Below, piece after piece: positions 15,641 through 22,964 of a stretch of 41,769 nt of DNA (position 1 is its first letter; every line of letters starts with the position of its first letter). Both the position numbers and the translations under genes were made by a program. This DNA comes from Streptomyces diastatochromogenes (GTDB lineage: Bacteria > Actinomycetota > Actinomycetes > Streptomycetales > Streptomycetaceae). The notes beneath the pieces are model-generated. The model did not search any database, was not told the origin of the DNA, and saw nothing but the letters and a program-made list of their open reading frames with translations. The stretch is taken from positions 1 to 41,769 of the forward strand of contig LRTP01000417.1 of assembly GCA_001550305.1 (NCBI GenBank), given 5' to 3'.

Positions 15641-15673
15641 GAGGGGCGGGGCGCGAAACGCGCCCCGCCCCTC
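15641..15673. terminator. Strong bidirectional terminator hairpin
   Basis: The arms GAGGGGCGGGGCGCG (15641-15655) and CGCGCCCCGCCCCTC (15659-15673) form a perfect 15-bp stem with an AAA loop. It stands between convergent genes, the crotonase (plus) and the amidohydrolase (minus). There is no U-tract, as is common for actinobacterial terminators. Confidence 0.9.
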
Positions 15674-15699
15674 GGAACAACCCGGCGGGCAGCCCTTGT

Positions 15700-16920
15700 T
15701 CAGCCGCGTTCGTGACGGAAGACCTTCCCTCCCTTCATCACGAAGGGGACGTCGGCCATCACCGAGATGTCCTCCAGCGGATTACCGGGTACGGCGATCA
15801 GGTCCGCGAGGAGTCCCTCGGCGATCCGTCCGCGGTCCTCGGCGTCGATCAGTTCGGCCGCGTTGACCGTCGCCGCCCTCAGCACCTCCAGCGGGGTCAT
15901 CCCGCGTTCGACGAGGGCGATGAGCTCCTGGGCGCCGCGACCGTGCGGGATCGCCGGCGCGTCGGTGCCGACCGCGATCTTCACGCCCGCCTTGAGGGCC
16001 CGGGCGACGACCGTCCTGGCGTGCGGGAAGATCTCGCCGGCCTTGGCCTTCAGTTCGGGCGGGGCCTTGGAGATGTCCATGCCGTCGATCAGGGCGGTCG
16101 TCGCGACGAGGAAGGTGCCGCGCTCGGCCATCAGGTCGATGGTCGCGTCGTCCAGCAGGAAGCCGTGCTCGATGCAGTCGATGCCGGCCTCCACGGCAGA
16201 CCGGACGGCGGCGGCGCCGTGGGTGTGCGCCGCCACCTTGAGTCCGCGCCGGTGGGCCTCGTCCACGATGGCCCGCAACTCCTCGTCGGAGTAGTGCTGG
16301 GCGCCCGCGGTGCCGGTGTGGGACATGACCCCGCCCGACGCGCAGACCTTGATGAGCTGGGCGCCGTACTTGATCTGGTGGCGGACGGCCTTGCGCACCT
16401 CGTCGACGCCGTTGGCGATGCCCTCCTCCAGGGAGAGGGGCATGATGCCGGGGGCGTACGCGGCGAACATCGTGGGGTCCAGATGCCCTCCGGTCGGGGT
16501 GATCGCGTGCCCCGCGGGGACGATGCGGGGGCCGTCGATCCAGCCGGCGTCGATGGCCTTGGCCAGGGCGACGTCCAGCAGATAGCCGCCGGTCTTCACG
16601 AACAGGCCGAGGTTCCTGACGGTGGTGAACCCCGAGCGCAGGGTCCGGCGTGCGTTGGCGACCCCGCGGAGCATGCGCAGCGGCGGGTCGTCCTGGACGG
16701 GGGAGAGGCCCGGGACCTCGCCCCGGCCTCCCATGAGGAGGTTGACCTCCATGTCCATCAGGCCGGGCAGCAGGGTGACGTCGCCCAGATCCAGGACGTC
16801 ACCGTCGCCGCCTTCTCCGCCGCCGCCTGCGATGCGGTCGCCGTCGACGGTGACCAGGCCCGGTTCCTCGATCCGTCCCGTCTCGACGTGCAGGACGCGG
16901 GCGGCCTTGAGCGTGACCAC
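15700..16920 (-). CDS. Amidohydrolase-superfamily protein with altered metal motif
   Basis: A 406-residue member of the imidazolonepropionase/Xaa-Pro-dipeptidase-like branch, starting at GTG 16920 one base after the upstream stop. The family's HxH at the end of strand 1 is replaced: PGLMDMEVN has Glu58 and Asn60. The other ligands remain: Lys191 (likely carboxylated, LIKVCASGG), His232 (VAAHTHG), His252 (IEHG) and Asp320 (GTDAP). It may bind a single metal or use Glu58 as ligand. As last gene of the Rieske operon it may hydrolyse a lactone, amide or ester in the pathway (inference). The function is not known from sequence. Confidence 0.82.
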   Translation of the reverse strand: MVTLKAARVLHVETGRIEEPGLVTVDGDRIAGGGGEGGDGDVLDLGDVTLLPGLMDMEVNLLMGGRGEVPGLSPVQDDPPLRMLRGVANARRTLRSGFTTVRNLGLFVKTGGYLLDVALAKAIDAGWIDGPRIVPAGHAITPTGGHLDPTMFAAYAPGIMPLSLEEGIANGVDEVRKAVRHQIKYGAQLIKVCASGGVMSHTGTAGAQHYSDEELRAIVDEAHRRGLKVAAHTHGAAAVRSAVEAGIDCIEHGFLLDDATIDLMAERGTFLVATTALIDGMDISKAPPELKAKAGEIFPHARTVVARALKAGVKIAVGTDAPAIPHGRGAQELIALVERGMTPLEVLRAATVNAAELIDAEDRGRIAEGLLADLIAVPGNPLEDISVMADVPFVMKGGKVFRHERG

Positions 16921-16921
16921 C

Positions 16922-17242
16922 TCAGACCTGCGGCTCGGCGATGACGTCGAGGTAGGCGGCGCCCGAGTCGGGGACGCGGGGCTGCTTCCAGACCTCGATG
17001 GGGAACGACACCATGACGAGGGAGAACATGAGCAGCATCAGGTTGCGTTCGGGCTCGGGCAGGTCGTCGAGCGGGAACTTGTCGAGGTGTGTCGTCGCGC
17101 GGTCCAGCAGGGGGAACGCCGCGTCGTAGAACGCCTGCATGTCCGCCATGCTGCTGGCGAGGCGCTTGGCGTAGCGCTCGCGTTCGCTGCCGAGGATCCA
17201 GTCGCTGTGGGGCTCGAGTTCGGCGAAGTCACTCGGCAGCAT
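16922..17242 (-). CDS. Small protein coupled to the Rieske oxygenase, unrecognised
   Basis: A 106-residue acidic protein with no recognised domain. It starts 14 bases inside the oxygenase gene and ends one base before the amidohydrolase start, so it is translationally coupled on both sides and surely expressed. It looks mostly helical (MADMQAFYDAAFPLL, 32-46) with a hydrophobic segment LMLLMFSLVMVSFPIEVW (68-85), too polar at its edges to be a confident membrane anchor. Its place beside a ring-hydroxylating alpha subunit suggests an accessory or stabilising subunit. It does not resemble the classical beta subunit, which is longer. Confidence 0.8.
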   Translation of the reverse strand: MLPSDFAELEPHSDWILGSERERYAKRLASSMADMQAFYDAAFPLLDRATTHLDKFPLDDLPEPERNLMLLMFSLVMVSFPIEVWKQPRVPDSGAAYLDVIAEPQV

Positions 17243-18491
17243 CGGCGTGCTCCTTCACGTAGTCCCTGACGACCTTGTGGAGGTGGCGCAGGAGGATCTC
17301 CTGGTCGTTGAGGGGGAAGTCGGTGACATAGCGGCCCTTGAGCATGGTCTGGGTGGCCTCGAGGGTGTTGCCGTCCTGGAGGGCGTACTCCTTGAAGGTG
17401 ACGGCGGTGAGCTCCTGGGCGAGGCGGTCGCGGGCCGTCTTCGCGGGGACGAAGTAGAGGTTCGCCTCGAACAGGTGCTTGTCCACGGCCGTCGGCCAGT
17501 AGTGGTACGTCAGATACCAGCCGGGTGCCCACAGGAGCAGCATGAAGTTGGGGAACAGCACGAAGGAGTCGGTGCCCCAGGAGCGGTGGCGGGCCGGGTT
17601 GACACCGGCCGGCAGCGGGTCGAGGCCCGCGATGTCGGGCCGGTCCCAGGGGCCGAACAGGCCGCTGCGCAGCTCCCGTTCGATCGGCTTGACCATCGAG
17701 GGGTCCTTCGGCGGCGCCATGCCGCCCCAGGACGAGATCATCGAGTGGGGGCTGTGCAGCTCGTAGTGGAGTGCCTCGAAGCCGTAGCCCAGGAGCTTCT
17801 CCGCCTCCTCCTTGGTGGCCTGCTTCTGGTGCAGGACGGGAGCGTGGTAGAACTCCGCGAAGGCGTCGATGAACAGCTTCCAGTTGCTGCCGATCTCGGC
17901 CTTGTAGGTGAAGACGTCGGTCATCTCGTGGAAGGGGTAACCCTCCAGGCCCTTGGCCATGTCCCCGAGGTACTCCCGCAGGCTCTGCCGGGGGTCGAGG
18001 TTGACGAAGACGAAGCCTTCCCAGATGTCGCAGGCGACTTCCTTGAGGCCGTAGTCGTCCTTGTCGAGGTCGAAGAACTCGCCCTCCTGCTGGACGAAGG
18101 TGAGCTTGCCGGTGAGGTCGTAGCGCCAGGCGTGGTACTTGCAGGTGAACTGGCGGCAGGTGCCCTTGACCTCCTCGCCCGGGAAGTCGTTCCAGACGAG
18201 CTTGTTGCCGCGGTGGCGGCAGACGTTGTGGAAGGCGCGGATCTGCTGGTCGCGGCCGCGGACGATGATCAGTGAGGTGCCGGCCGCGGCGAGTTCCTTG
18301 GTGAAGTAGTGGCCGGGCTTGGGGACCTGTTCGACGCGGCCGACGTTGAGCCAGGTCCGCTTGAAGATGGCCTCCCGCTCGGCCTCGTAGTAGGCGGGAT
18401 CGATCGAGTCCTCGTAGTTCACGGGACTCGTGCCCAGTTCGGGGTACTGCTCGGTCCAGCTTCCGGCCTCAGGCTTGCTGAAGTGTGGCAT
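17229..18491 (-). CDS. Rieske non-heme iron oxygenase, alpha subunit
   Basis: A 420-residue ring-hydroxylating-type oxygenase. The Rieske [2Fe-2S] ligands are Cys91 and His93 (CRHRGNKL) and Cys117 and His120 (CKYH). The catalytic domain has Asp209 as bridging residue and His216/His221 as iron ligands (FIDAFAEFYHAPVLH). The sequence differs from KshA, whose Rieske motif begins CRHMGGDL, so a steroid 9-hydroxylase should not be assumed. It needs an electron-transfer partner; the flavin/2Fe-2S reductase at 33347-34354, under the same operator type, is the best candidate. RBS AAAGGGGGG precedes the start, and an operator lies 21 bp upstream. Substrate unknown. Confidence 0.92.
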   Translation of the reverse strand: MPHFSKPEAGSWTEQYPELGTSPVNYEDSIDPAYYEAEREAIFKRTWLNVGRVEQVPKPGHYFTKELAAAGTSLIIVRGRDQQIRAFHNVCRHRGNKLVWNDFPGEEVKGTCRQFTCKYHAWRYDLTGKLTFVQQEGEFFDLDKDDYGLKEVACDIWEGFVFVNLDPRQSLREYLGDMAKGLEGYPFHEMTDVFTYKAEIGSNWKLFIDAFAEFYHAPVLHQKQATKEEAEKLLGYGFEALHYELHSPHSMISSWGGMAPPKDPSMVKPIERELRSGLFGPWDRPDIAGLDPLPAGVNPARHRSWGTDSFVLFPNFMLLLWAPGWYLTYHYWPTAVDKHLFEANLYFVPAKTARDRLAQELTAVTFKEYALQDGNTLEATQTMLKGRYVTDFPLNDQEILLRHLHKVVRDYVKEHADAAE

Positions 18492-18512
18492 GGCTGCCCC
18501 CCTTTCCAGAAT

Positions 18513-18527
18513 GAGAATAGCATTCTC
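18513..18527. promoter_or_regulatory. Perfect shared operator before the Rieske gene
   Basis: GAGAATAGCATTCTC is perfect, and the symmetry extends three more bases on each side (18510-18530), making it the longest palindrome of the set. It overlaps the stop codon of the upstream CMD-family gene (18526-18528) and lies 21 bp before the Rieske start. It therefore gives this gene its own controllable promoter inside the operon. Confidence 0.85.
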
Positions 18528-19056
18528 ATTCAGTGATAGTGAAGTTCTCCGCAGGGAGGCCGGGATCGAGCTCCACCTCGAAGGTGTTGAGGACCATGGC
18601 CAGCAAGCCGTACGTGCCGACGGTGAAGACCAGATCCATCAGCTGCCGGTCGTCCAGCTCGGCGGCGAGCGCCCGGTAGGTGTCGTCGGACAGGCCCGAA
18701 TCCGCCTCCAGTTCGTCCACCGCCCGGGTGATCGCCGTCGGCTCGCCGGCGCGGATCGCGTCGATCTCCTCGTCGGTGACGCCGGCCTTCCGGGCGATCA
18801 GCACGTGCTGGACCCACTCGTACTGGCAGCGTCTGCGCCAGGCCACCCGCAGGATGGCCAGTTCGCGGGTGCGCGGTGACAGTGTCGAACGGCGGCTCAG
18901 TAGGTATCGGTTGTAGCCCAGGAAGGCCGTGGCCAGTTCCGGGTGCTGCGCGAAGAGACCCAGGGCGTTGGACGGCAGCAGTTTGCGCCCCGGCGCGAAG
19001 GACGCCATCGCCTCGGTGTCCCACTCGTCGTAGGGGAGCGGCGGGATGCGGTTCAT
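18526..19056 (-). CDS. Carboxymuconolactone decarboxylase (CMD)/AhpD-family protein
   Basis: A 176-residue CMD-fold protein: helical, with RTRELAILRVAWRRRCQYEWVQHVLIARKAGV (about 62-93) as the family core. AhpD-type proteins carry a CxxC there; here only one cysteine (CQYEW) remains, so a redox role is doubtful and a lyase or hydrolase role is more likely. It overlaps the SDR upstream by four bases. Its last codon lies within the operator of the Rieske gene. The substrate is unknown; CMD-family proteins of this type recur in actinobacterial catabolic clusters. Confidence 0.85.
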   Translation of the reverse strand: MNRIPPLPYDEWDTEAMASFAPGRKLLPSNALGLFAQHPELATAFLGYNRYLLSRRSTLSPRTRELAILRVAWRRRCQYEWVQHVLIARKAGVTDEEIDAIRAGEPTAITRAVDELEADSGLSDDTYRALAAELDDRQLMDLVFTVGTYGLLAMVLNTFEVELDPGLPAENFTITE

Positions 19057-19757
19057 GTGTTGCGGCCCCCGTTCACGCCCAGGATCTGGCCCGTGATGTA
19101 GCCGGCCTCCTCCGACACGAGGAACGCGCAGGCCGCGGCGATGTCCTCCGGGCGGCCGACCCGTCGTACCGGAGTGCGCTGGATGTGCTCCTCGACCGTC
19201 CCGCCGAGCAGTTCGCGCGCTTCCGCCTTGCGCAGCATCGGCGTGTCGATGAAACCGGGCGGCACCGCGTTGACGGTCACGCCGAACGGGCCCAGCTCCA
19301 GGGCCAGCGCCTTCGTCAGGCCGTTGACCGCCGACTTGGACGCCACGTAGTGCGTCATGAACGGCTGGCCCGACTGGGCACTCGAGGAGGAGATGTTGAC
19401 GATCCGTCCCCAGCCCGCCTCCATCATGTCCGGCAGCGCGGCCTGCACGCAGTGGAAGACGCCGTTCAGATTGACGTTGATCACCCGCTGCCAGGCCTCG
19501 AAGGTGAGGTCGGAGAAGCGCTTGAAGCCATCCGTCCCGGCCGCGTTGACCAGGATCGTGACCGGTCCCAGCCGCTCCCTCACCGCGGCCAGCGCCGCGT
19601 CCACCTGGGCCCGGTCGGCGACGTCGGTGGCGGGCACGACACTCGTGTCCGACGGATTGAGGTCGAGCGCGGCGACCCGGTAGCCGTCCTTGGCCAGCCG
19701 CTCCGCGATGGCCAGACCGATACCGGAAGCGCCGCCGGTGACGACCGCCGTCCTCAT
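19053..19757 (-). CDS. Short-chain dehydrogenase/reductase
   Basis: A classical SDR of 234 residues; the frame is open further upstream, but ATG 19757 overlaps the dioxygenase stop (ATGA) and starts directly at the nucleotide fold. Cofactor motif TGGASGIG (7-14), NAAG (71-74), catalytic Ser near 125, Tyr137 and Lys141 (YVASK). Asp32 after beta-2 suggests NAD(H) preference. It probably oxidises a hydroxyl introduced by one of the oxygenases of the operon (inference). Confidence 0.9.
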   Translation of the reverse strand: MRTAVVTGGASGIGLAIAERLAKDGYRVAALDLNPSDTSVVPATDVADRAQVDAALAAVRERLGPVTILVNAAGTDGFKRFSDLTFEAWQRVINVNLNGVFHCVQAALPDMMEAGWGRIVNISSSSAQSGQPFMTHYVASKSAVNGLTKALALELGPFGVTVNAVPPGFIDTPMLRKAEARELLGGTVEEHIQRTPVRRVGRPEDIAAACAFLVSEEAGYITGQILGVNGGRNT

Positions 19758-20560
19758 GACAGCTCCTCGTCGCCGACGATGGTGGTGCGCTGGAGCGTCC
19801 GCTCCGAGTCGGCGCTGTACGGCAGCGCCCGGTGCAGCATCCCGGTGTTGTCCCACACCACCAGGTCGCCGACCCGCCAGTCGTGGGTGTAGCGGAACCT
19901 CTCCCGGGTGGTCCACTCCAGCAACCGGTCCAGCAGGGCCCGGCTTTCGGCGGCGTCCATGCCGACGATGTGGTCCGCCGTCGCTCCGATCACCAGTGAG
20001 CGGCGGCCGTCACGGCGCTTCCACACCAACGGCGTCTCGTGGGTGGGGACTTTGCGCCAGCCCGCGAGCATCTCGGGACCTGGGTCGGGCGTCACCAGCC
20101 GCTGGGCCGCCTCGAAGCTGTGCACCACGCGCAGGTCGTCGTACTGCTTGCGGTCCGCCTCCGGAAGGTTCTCGTACGCCGCGTAGGTACTGGCGAACTC
20201 GGTCCCGCCGCCGGTCATGGCCACGTGCCGGGCGGTCAGCGTGGTCGTCCTGGTGGGTACGGGGTCGGTGGTGCCGTCGATGTGCCAGTGGAACGTCCCC
20301 TTGAGGTACTCGGCCGTCGGGTTCCTGGCCGGGTCGAGCGAGACGGTGAAGATCTCCTTGCCCCGCACCGCGAAGACCTTGCCCAGCCTGCGGCTGAAGG
20401 CCAGTTGGCCTTCGTCGTCGAGGTGCAGTCCGCGGATGAGAAGGATGCCGCGCCACTGGAGCGCCTCCGCGCACCGGCTGATCAGTCGATCGTCGAGCAG
20501 ATTGCCGACGCCGGTGACCTCTACGCCCAGGCTCGGGCTGAGGGCCTTCGTTGCGATCAT
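19754..20560 (-). CDS. TauD/TfdA-family 2-oxoglutarate-dependent dioxygenase
   Basis: A 268-residue Fe(II)/2-oxoglutarate enzyme. The start is ATG 20560 with GGGAG upstream; the frame is open to 20779, but that would swallow the operator. Iron ligands are His93 and Asp95 (HWHID) and His243 (GMLHRALPY); Arg254 and Arg258 in the SERTLQR segment are placed to bind 2-oxoglutarate. It is the first gene of the minus operon, under a perfect operator. It should hydroxylate or cleave an activated acid or ether; the substrate is not predictable. Along with the P450 and Rieske enzymes it is the third oxygenase type of the regulon. Confidence 0.9.
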   Translation of the reverse strand: MIATKALSPSLGVEVTGVGNLLDDRLISRCAEALQWRGILLIRGLHLDDEGQLAFSRRLGKVFAVRGKEIFTVSLDPARNPTAEYLKGTFHWHIDGTTDPVPTRTTTLTARHVAMTGGGTEFASTYAAYENLPEADRKQYDDLRVVHSFEAAQRLVTPDPGPEMLAGWRKVPTHETPLVWKRRDGRRSLVIGATADHIVGMDAAESRALLDRLLEWTTRERFRYTHDWRVGDLVVWDNTGMLHRALPYSADSERTLQRTTIVGDEELS

Positions 20561-20581
20561 GAAAATCTCCCTTCCGGATGC

Positions 20582-20596
20582 GAGAATAGTATTCTC
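20582..20596. promoter_or_regulatory. Perfect shared operator before the TauD-like gene
   Basis: GAGAATAGTATTCTC is a perfect copy with one extra matched base per side (20581-20597), 21 bp upstream of the start. Read on the minus strand, its centre contains TACTAT, a possible -10 element, so the site would cover the promoter core. Confidence 0.85.
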
Positions 20597-20757
20597 GCCG
20601 GTTGGTCTACCGGAAGGCCCGGGACGACGGGCCTCGCGCCTCCCGCTGTCCGCCGGGATGGGTCTCCGATCCTGAATGATGGTCAGGTTTGGCCGGTCCT
20701 CGCCTTCTCTGGTCTGCCATGACGTTCTCGTTTCCGGAATATTGATTTGCGTAAGCT

Positions 20758-20772
20758 GAGAATGTAGTTTCC
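20758..20772. promoter_or_regulatory. Degenerate operator before the SDR/ALDH operon
   Basis: GAGAATGTAGTTTCC keeps a perfect left half-site, but the right half has three mismatches. It lies 24 bp upstream of the SDR at 20797, at the spacing seen for other members. It may be a weak binding site for partial control of the long plus operon. Confidence 0.45.
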
Positions 20773-20796
20773 ACCACATCCGAGCAAGGAGGCAGG

Positions 20797-21531
20797 ATGC
20801 GGTTCCAGGACAAGGTTGCGATCGTCACCGGCGCGGGCCAGGGCATCGGCGAGGGCTATGCCCGGGCACTGGCGGCCGAGGGCGCACGCGTGGTGGTCGC
20901 CGAACTCAACGAGGAACAGGGCGAGAGGGTCGCCAAGGAGATCGGCGACGCGGCTCTGTTCGTCAAGGTGGACGTGGCCGACCCGGCGTCGGCGGAGGCG
21001 ATGGCGGCCGCTGTGATGGCGGAGTTCGGACGCATCGACTACCTGGTCAACAACGCTGCCATCTTCCACAGCATGAGGCGCGACGGCCTCACCACGGTCC
21101 CCCTCGACTACCTCAACCGCTTCCTCCAGGTGAACCTGATGGGCGCGCTGCACTGCACCCGCGCCGTCGTCCCGCACATGCCCGAGGGCGGCGCCATCGT
21201 CAACCAGTCGTCCACCGCCGCCTGGCTCGGCGGGGGTTACTACGGACTGGCCAAGGCCGGGATCAACAGCCTGACCGCCTCGCTCGCCGCCGAACTCGGC
21301 GGCAAGAACATCCGGGTCAACGGGATCGCGCCGGGGCCCACGGACACCGACGCCACCCGGAGCGTCGTGCCCGATCAGTTCCTGGAGCAGATGACGAACA
21401 CCCTGGCCATCAAACGGATGGGCACCCCCGAAGACCTGGCGCCCGCCGTCCTGTTCCTGCTCTCCGACGAGGCGCGCTGGCTGACCGGTCAGGTCGTCAG
21501 CGTCGACGGCGGACAGGTGGTCCGGCTGTGA
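20797..21531 (+). CDS. Short-chain dehydrogenase/reductase
   Basis: A 244-residue SDR with TGAGQGIG (11-18), NNAA (85-88), Ser138/Ser139, Tyr149 and Lys153 (YGLAK), and the C-terminal WLTGQVVSVDGG segment. The residue after beta-2 is Glu36, which favours NAD(H). RBS AAGGAGG is well placed. The stop overlaps the ALDH start (GTGA). Order suggests consecutive oxidation: this enzyme converts an alcohol to an aldehyde or ketone, and the next oxidises an aldehyde to an acid. Confidence 0.92.
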   Translation: MRFQDKVAIVTGAGQGIGEGYARALAAEGARVVVAELNEEQGERVAKEIGDAALFVKVDVADPASAEAMAAAVMAEFGRIDYLVNNAAIFHSMRRDGLTTVPLDYLNRFLQVNLMGALHCTRAVVPHMPEGGAIVNQSSTAAWLGGGYYGLAKAGINSLTASLAAELGGKNIRVNGIAPGPTDTDATRSVVPDQFLEQMTNTLAIKRMGTPEDLAPAVLFLLSDEARWLTGQVVSVDGGQVVRL

Positions 21532-22964
21532 AGCGCCTGCTCATCGACGGCCGGCTCGTCGAGACCGAGAAGACCTTCCCCTCGCTCAACCCCGCGACCG
21601 GCGAGGTGCTCGACCAGGCCCCCGACGCCACGGCCGCCGACGCCGAAGCCGCCGTCGCCGCCGCCCGCCGCGCTTTCGACATCACGAGCTGGGCGACCGA
21701 CACCGCCCAGCGCCTGCGCTGCCTCCGCCAGCTGCACCAGGCGCTGACCGACCATCAGGAAGAGCTGCGCGACCTGACGATCGCCGAGGTCGGCGCCCCC
21801 CGCATGCTCACCCACGGCCCCCAGCTGGACGAGCCGATCAAGCTGGTCTCGTACTACACCGACCTGCTGGAGAAGTACCCCCTGACCGAGGAGCTCGGCG
21901 AGACCGAGATCCGCGGGCAGCGCCACCGCCGCTGGGTGGAGAAGGAGGCGGCCGGGGTCGTCGCCGCGATCATCCCGTACAACTACCCGAACCAGCTGGC
22001 GCTCGCCAAGCTGGTCCCCGCGCTCGCCGCCGGCTGCACGGTCGTCCTCAAGGGCGCCCCGGACACCCCGCTGACCACGCTGTACCTGGGCGAACTGATC
22101 GCCGAGCACACGGACATCCCGCCCGGCGTGGTCAACGTCATCGTCTCCTCCGGGGTCGAGGCCGGCGAGGTGCTCACCAAACACCCCGACGTCGACATGA
22201 TCACCTTCACCGGCTCCACCGCGACCGGCCGCCGCATCATGGAGGCCGCGAGCGCCACCGTGAAGAAGGTCTTCCTGGAACTCGGCGGCAAGTCCGCCAT
22301 GATCGTGCTCGACGACGCCGACTTCCGCGCCGCCTCCATGTTCGCGGCCTTCACCATCTGCTCCCACTCGGGCCAGGGCTGCGCGCTCACCTCCCGGCTG
22401 CTCGTGCCCAGGGAGCACCACGACGAGATCGTCGCCATGGTCGCGGCCGGCCTCGAACGCGTGTCGTACGGCGATCCGACCGACCCCAAGACCTTCATGG
22501 GACCGCTCATCAGCGAACGCCAGCGCGACAAGGTCGACGGCATGGTCCAGCGGGCCGTCGCGGCCGGCGCCACCCTGGTCACCGGCGGCAAGCGCGTCGA
22601 CCCCGGCTTCTTCTACACGCCCACCCTGCTCAGCAACGTCGACCCGAGCAGCGAGATAGCCCAGGACGAGGTCTTCGGGCCGGTGCTCGCGGTCATCCCG
22701 TACGACGGCGAGGACGAGGCCGTACGCATCGCCAACGACTCGATCTTCGGCCTGTCGGGCGCGGTGCACAGCGCCGACGACCAGCGGGCCATCGCCGTGG
22801 CGCGCCGGATCCGTACCGGCACCTTCAGCATCAACGGCGGCAACTACTTCTCCCAGGAAGTCCCCTTCGGCGGCTACAAGCAGTCGGGCGTCGGCCGGGA
22901 GAGCGGGGTCGCCGGGCTGGAGGAGTTCCTGGAGACCAAGTCGTTCGCGGTGGTGGTCCCGTAA
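21528..22964 (+). CDS. Aldehyde dehydrogenase
   Basis: A 478-residue NAD(P)-dependent ALDH starting at GTG 21528 over the SDR stop. Catalytic Cys285 (SGQGCALTSR), general base Glu251 (LELGG), oxyanion asparagine Asn152 (PYNYP) and cofactor motif FTGSTATG (227-234) are all present. KGAPDTPL replaces the common KPAPxTP. It is expected to oxidise a medium or cyclic aldehyde to the carboxylate that the CoA-transferase or ligases then activate. Confidence 0.93.
   Translation: MKRLLIDGRLVETEKTFPSLNPATGEVLDQAPDATAADAEAAVAAARRAFDITSWATDTAQRLRCLRQLHQALTDHQEELRDLTIAEVGAPRMLTHGPQLDEPIKLVSYYTDLLEKYPLTEELGETEIRGQRHRRWVEKEAAGVVAAIIPYNYPNQLALAKLVPALAAGCTVVLKGAPDTPLTTLYLGELIAEHTDIPPGVVNVIVSSGVEAGEVLTKHPDVDMITFTGSTATGRRIMEAASATVKKVFLELGGKSAMIVLDDADFRAASMFAAFTICSHSGQGCALTSRLLVPREHHDEIVAMVAAGLERVSYGDPTDPKTFMGPLISERQRDKVDGMVQRAVAAGATLVTGGKRVDPGFFYTPTLLSNVDPSSEIAQDEVFGPVLAVIPYDGEDEAVRIANDSIFGLSGAVHSADDQRAIAVARRIRTGTFSINGGNYFSQEVPFGGYKQSGVGRESGVAGLEEFLETKSFAVVVP

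Noticed and set aside
17229..18491. Naming the Rieske oxygenase KshA
   Set aside because: Its Rieske motif is CRHRGNKL with a long insert before CKYH, as in ring-hydroxylating alpha subunits. KshA has CRHMGGDL and a shorter spacing.
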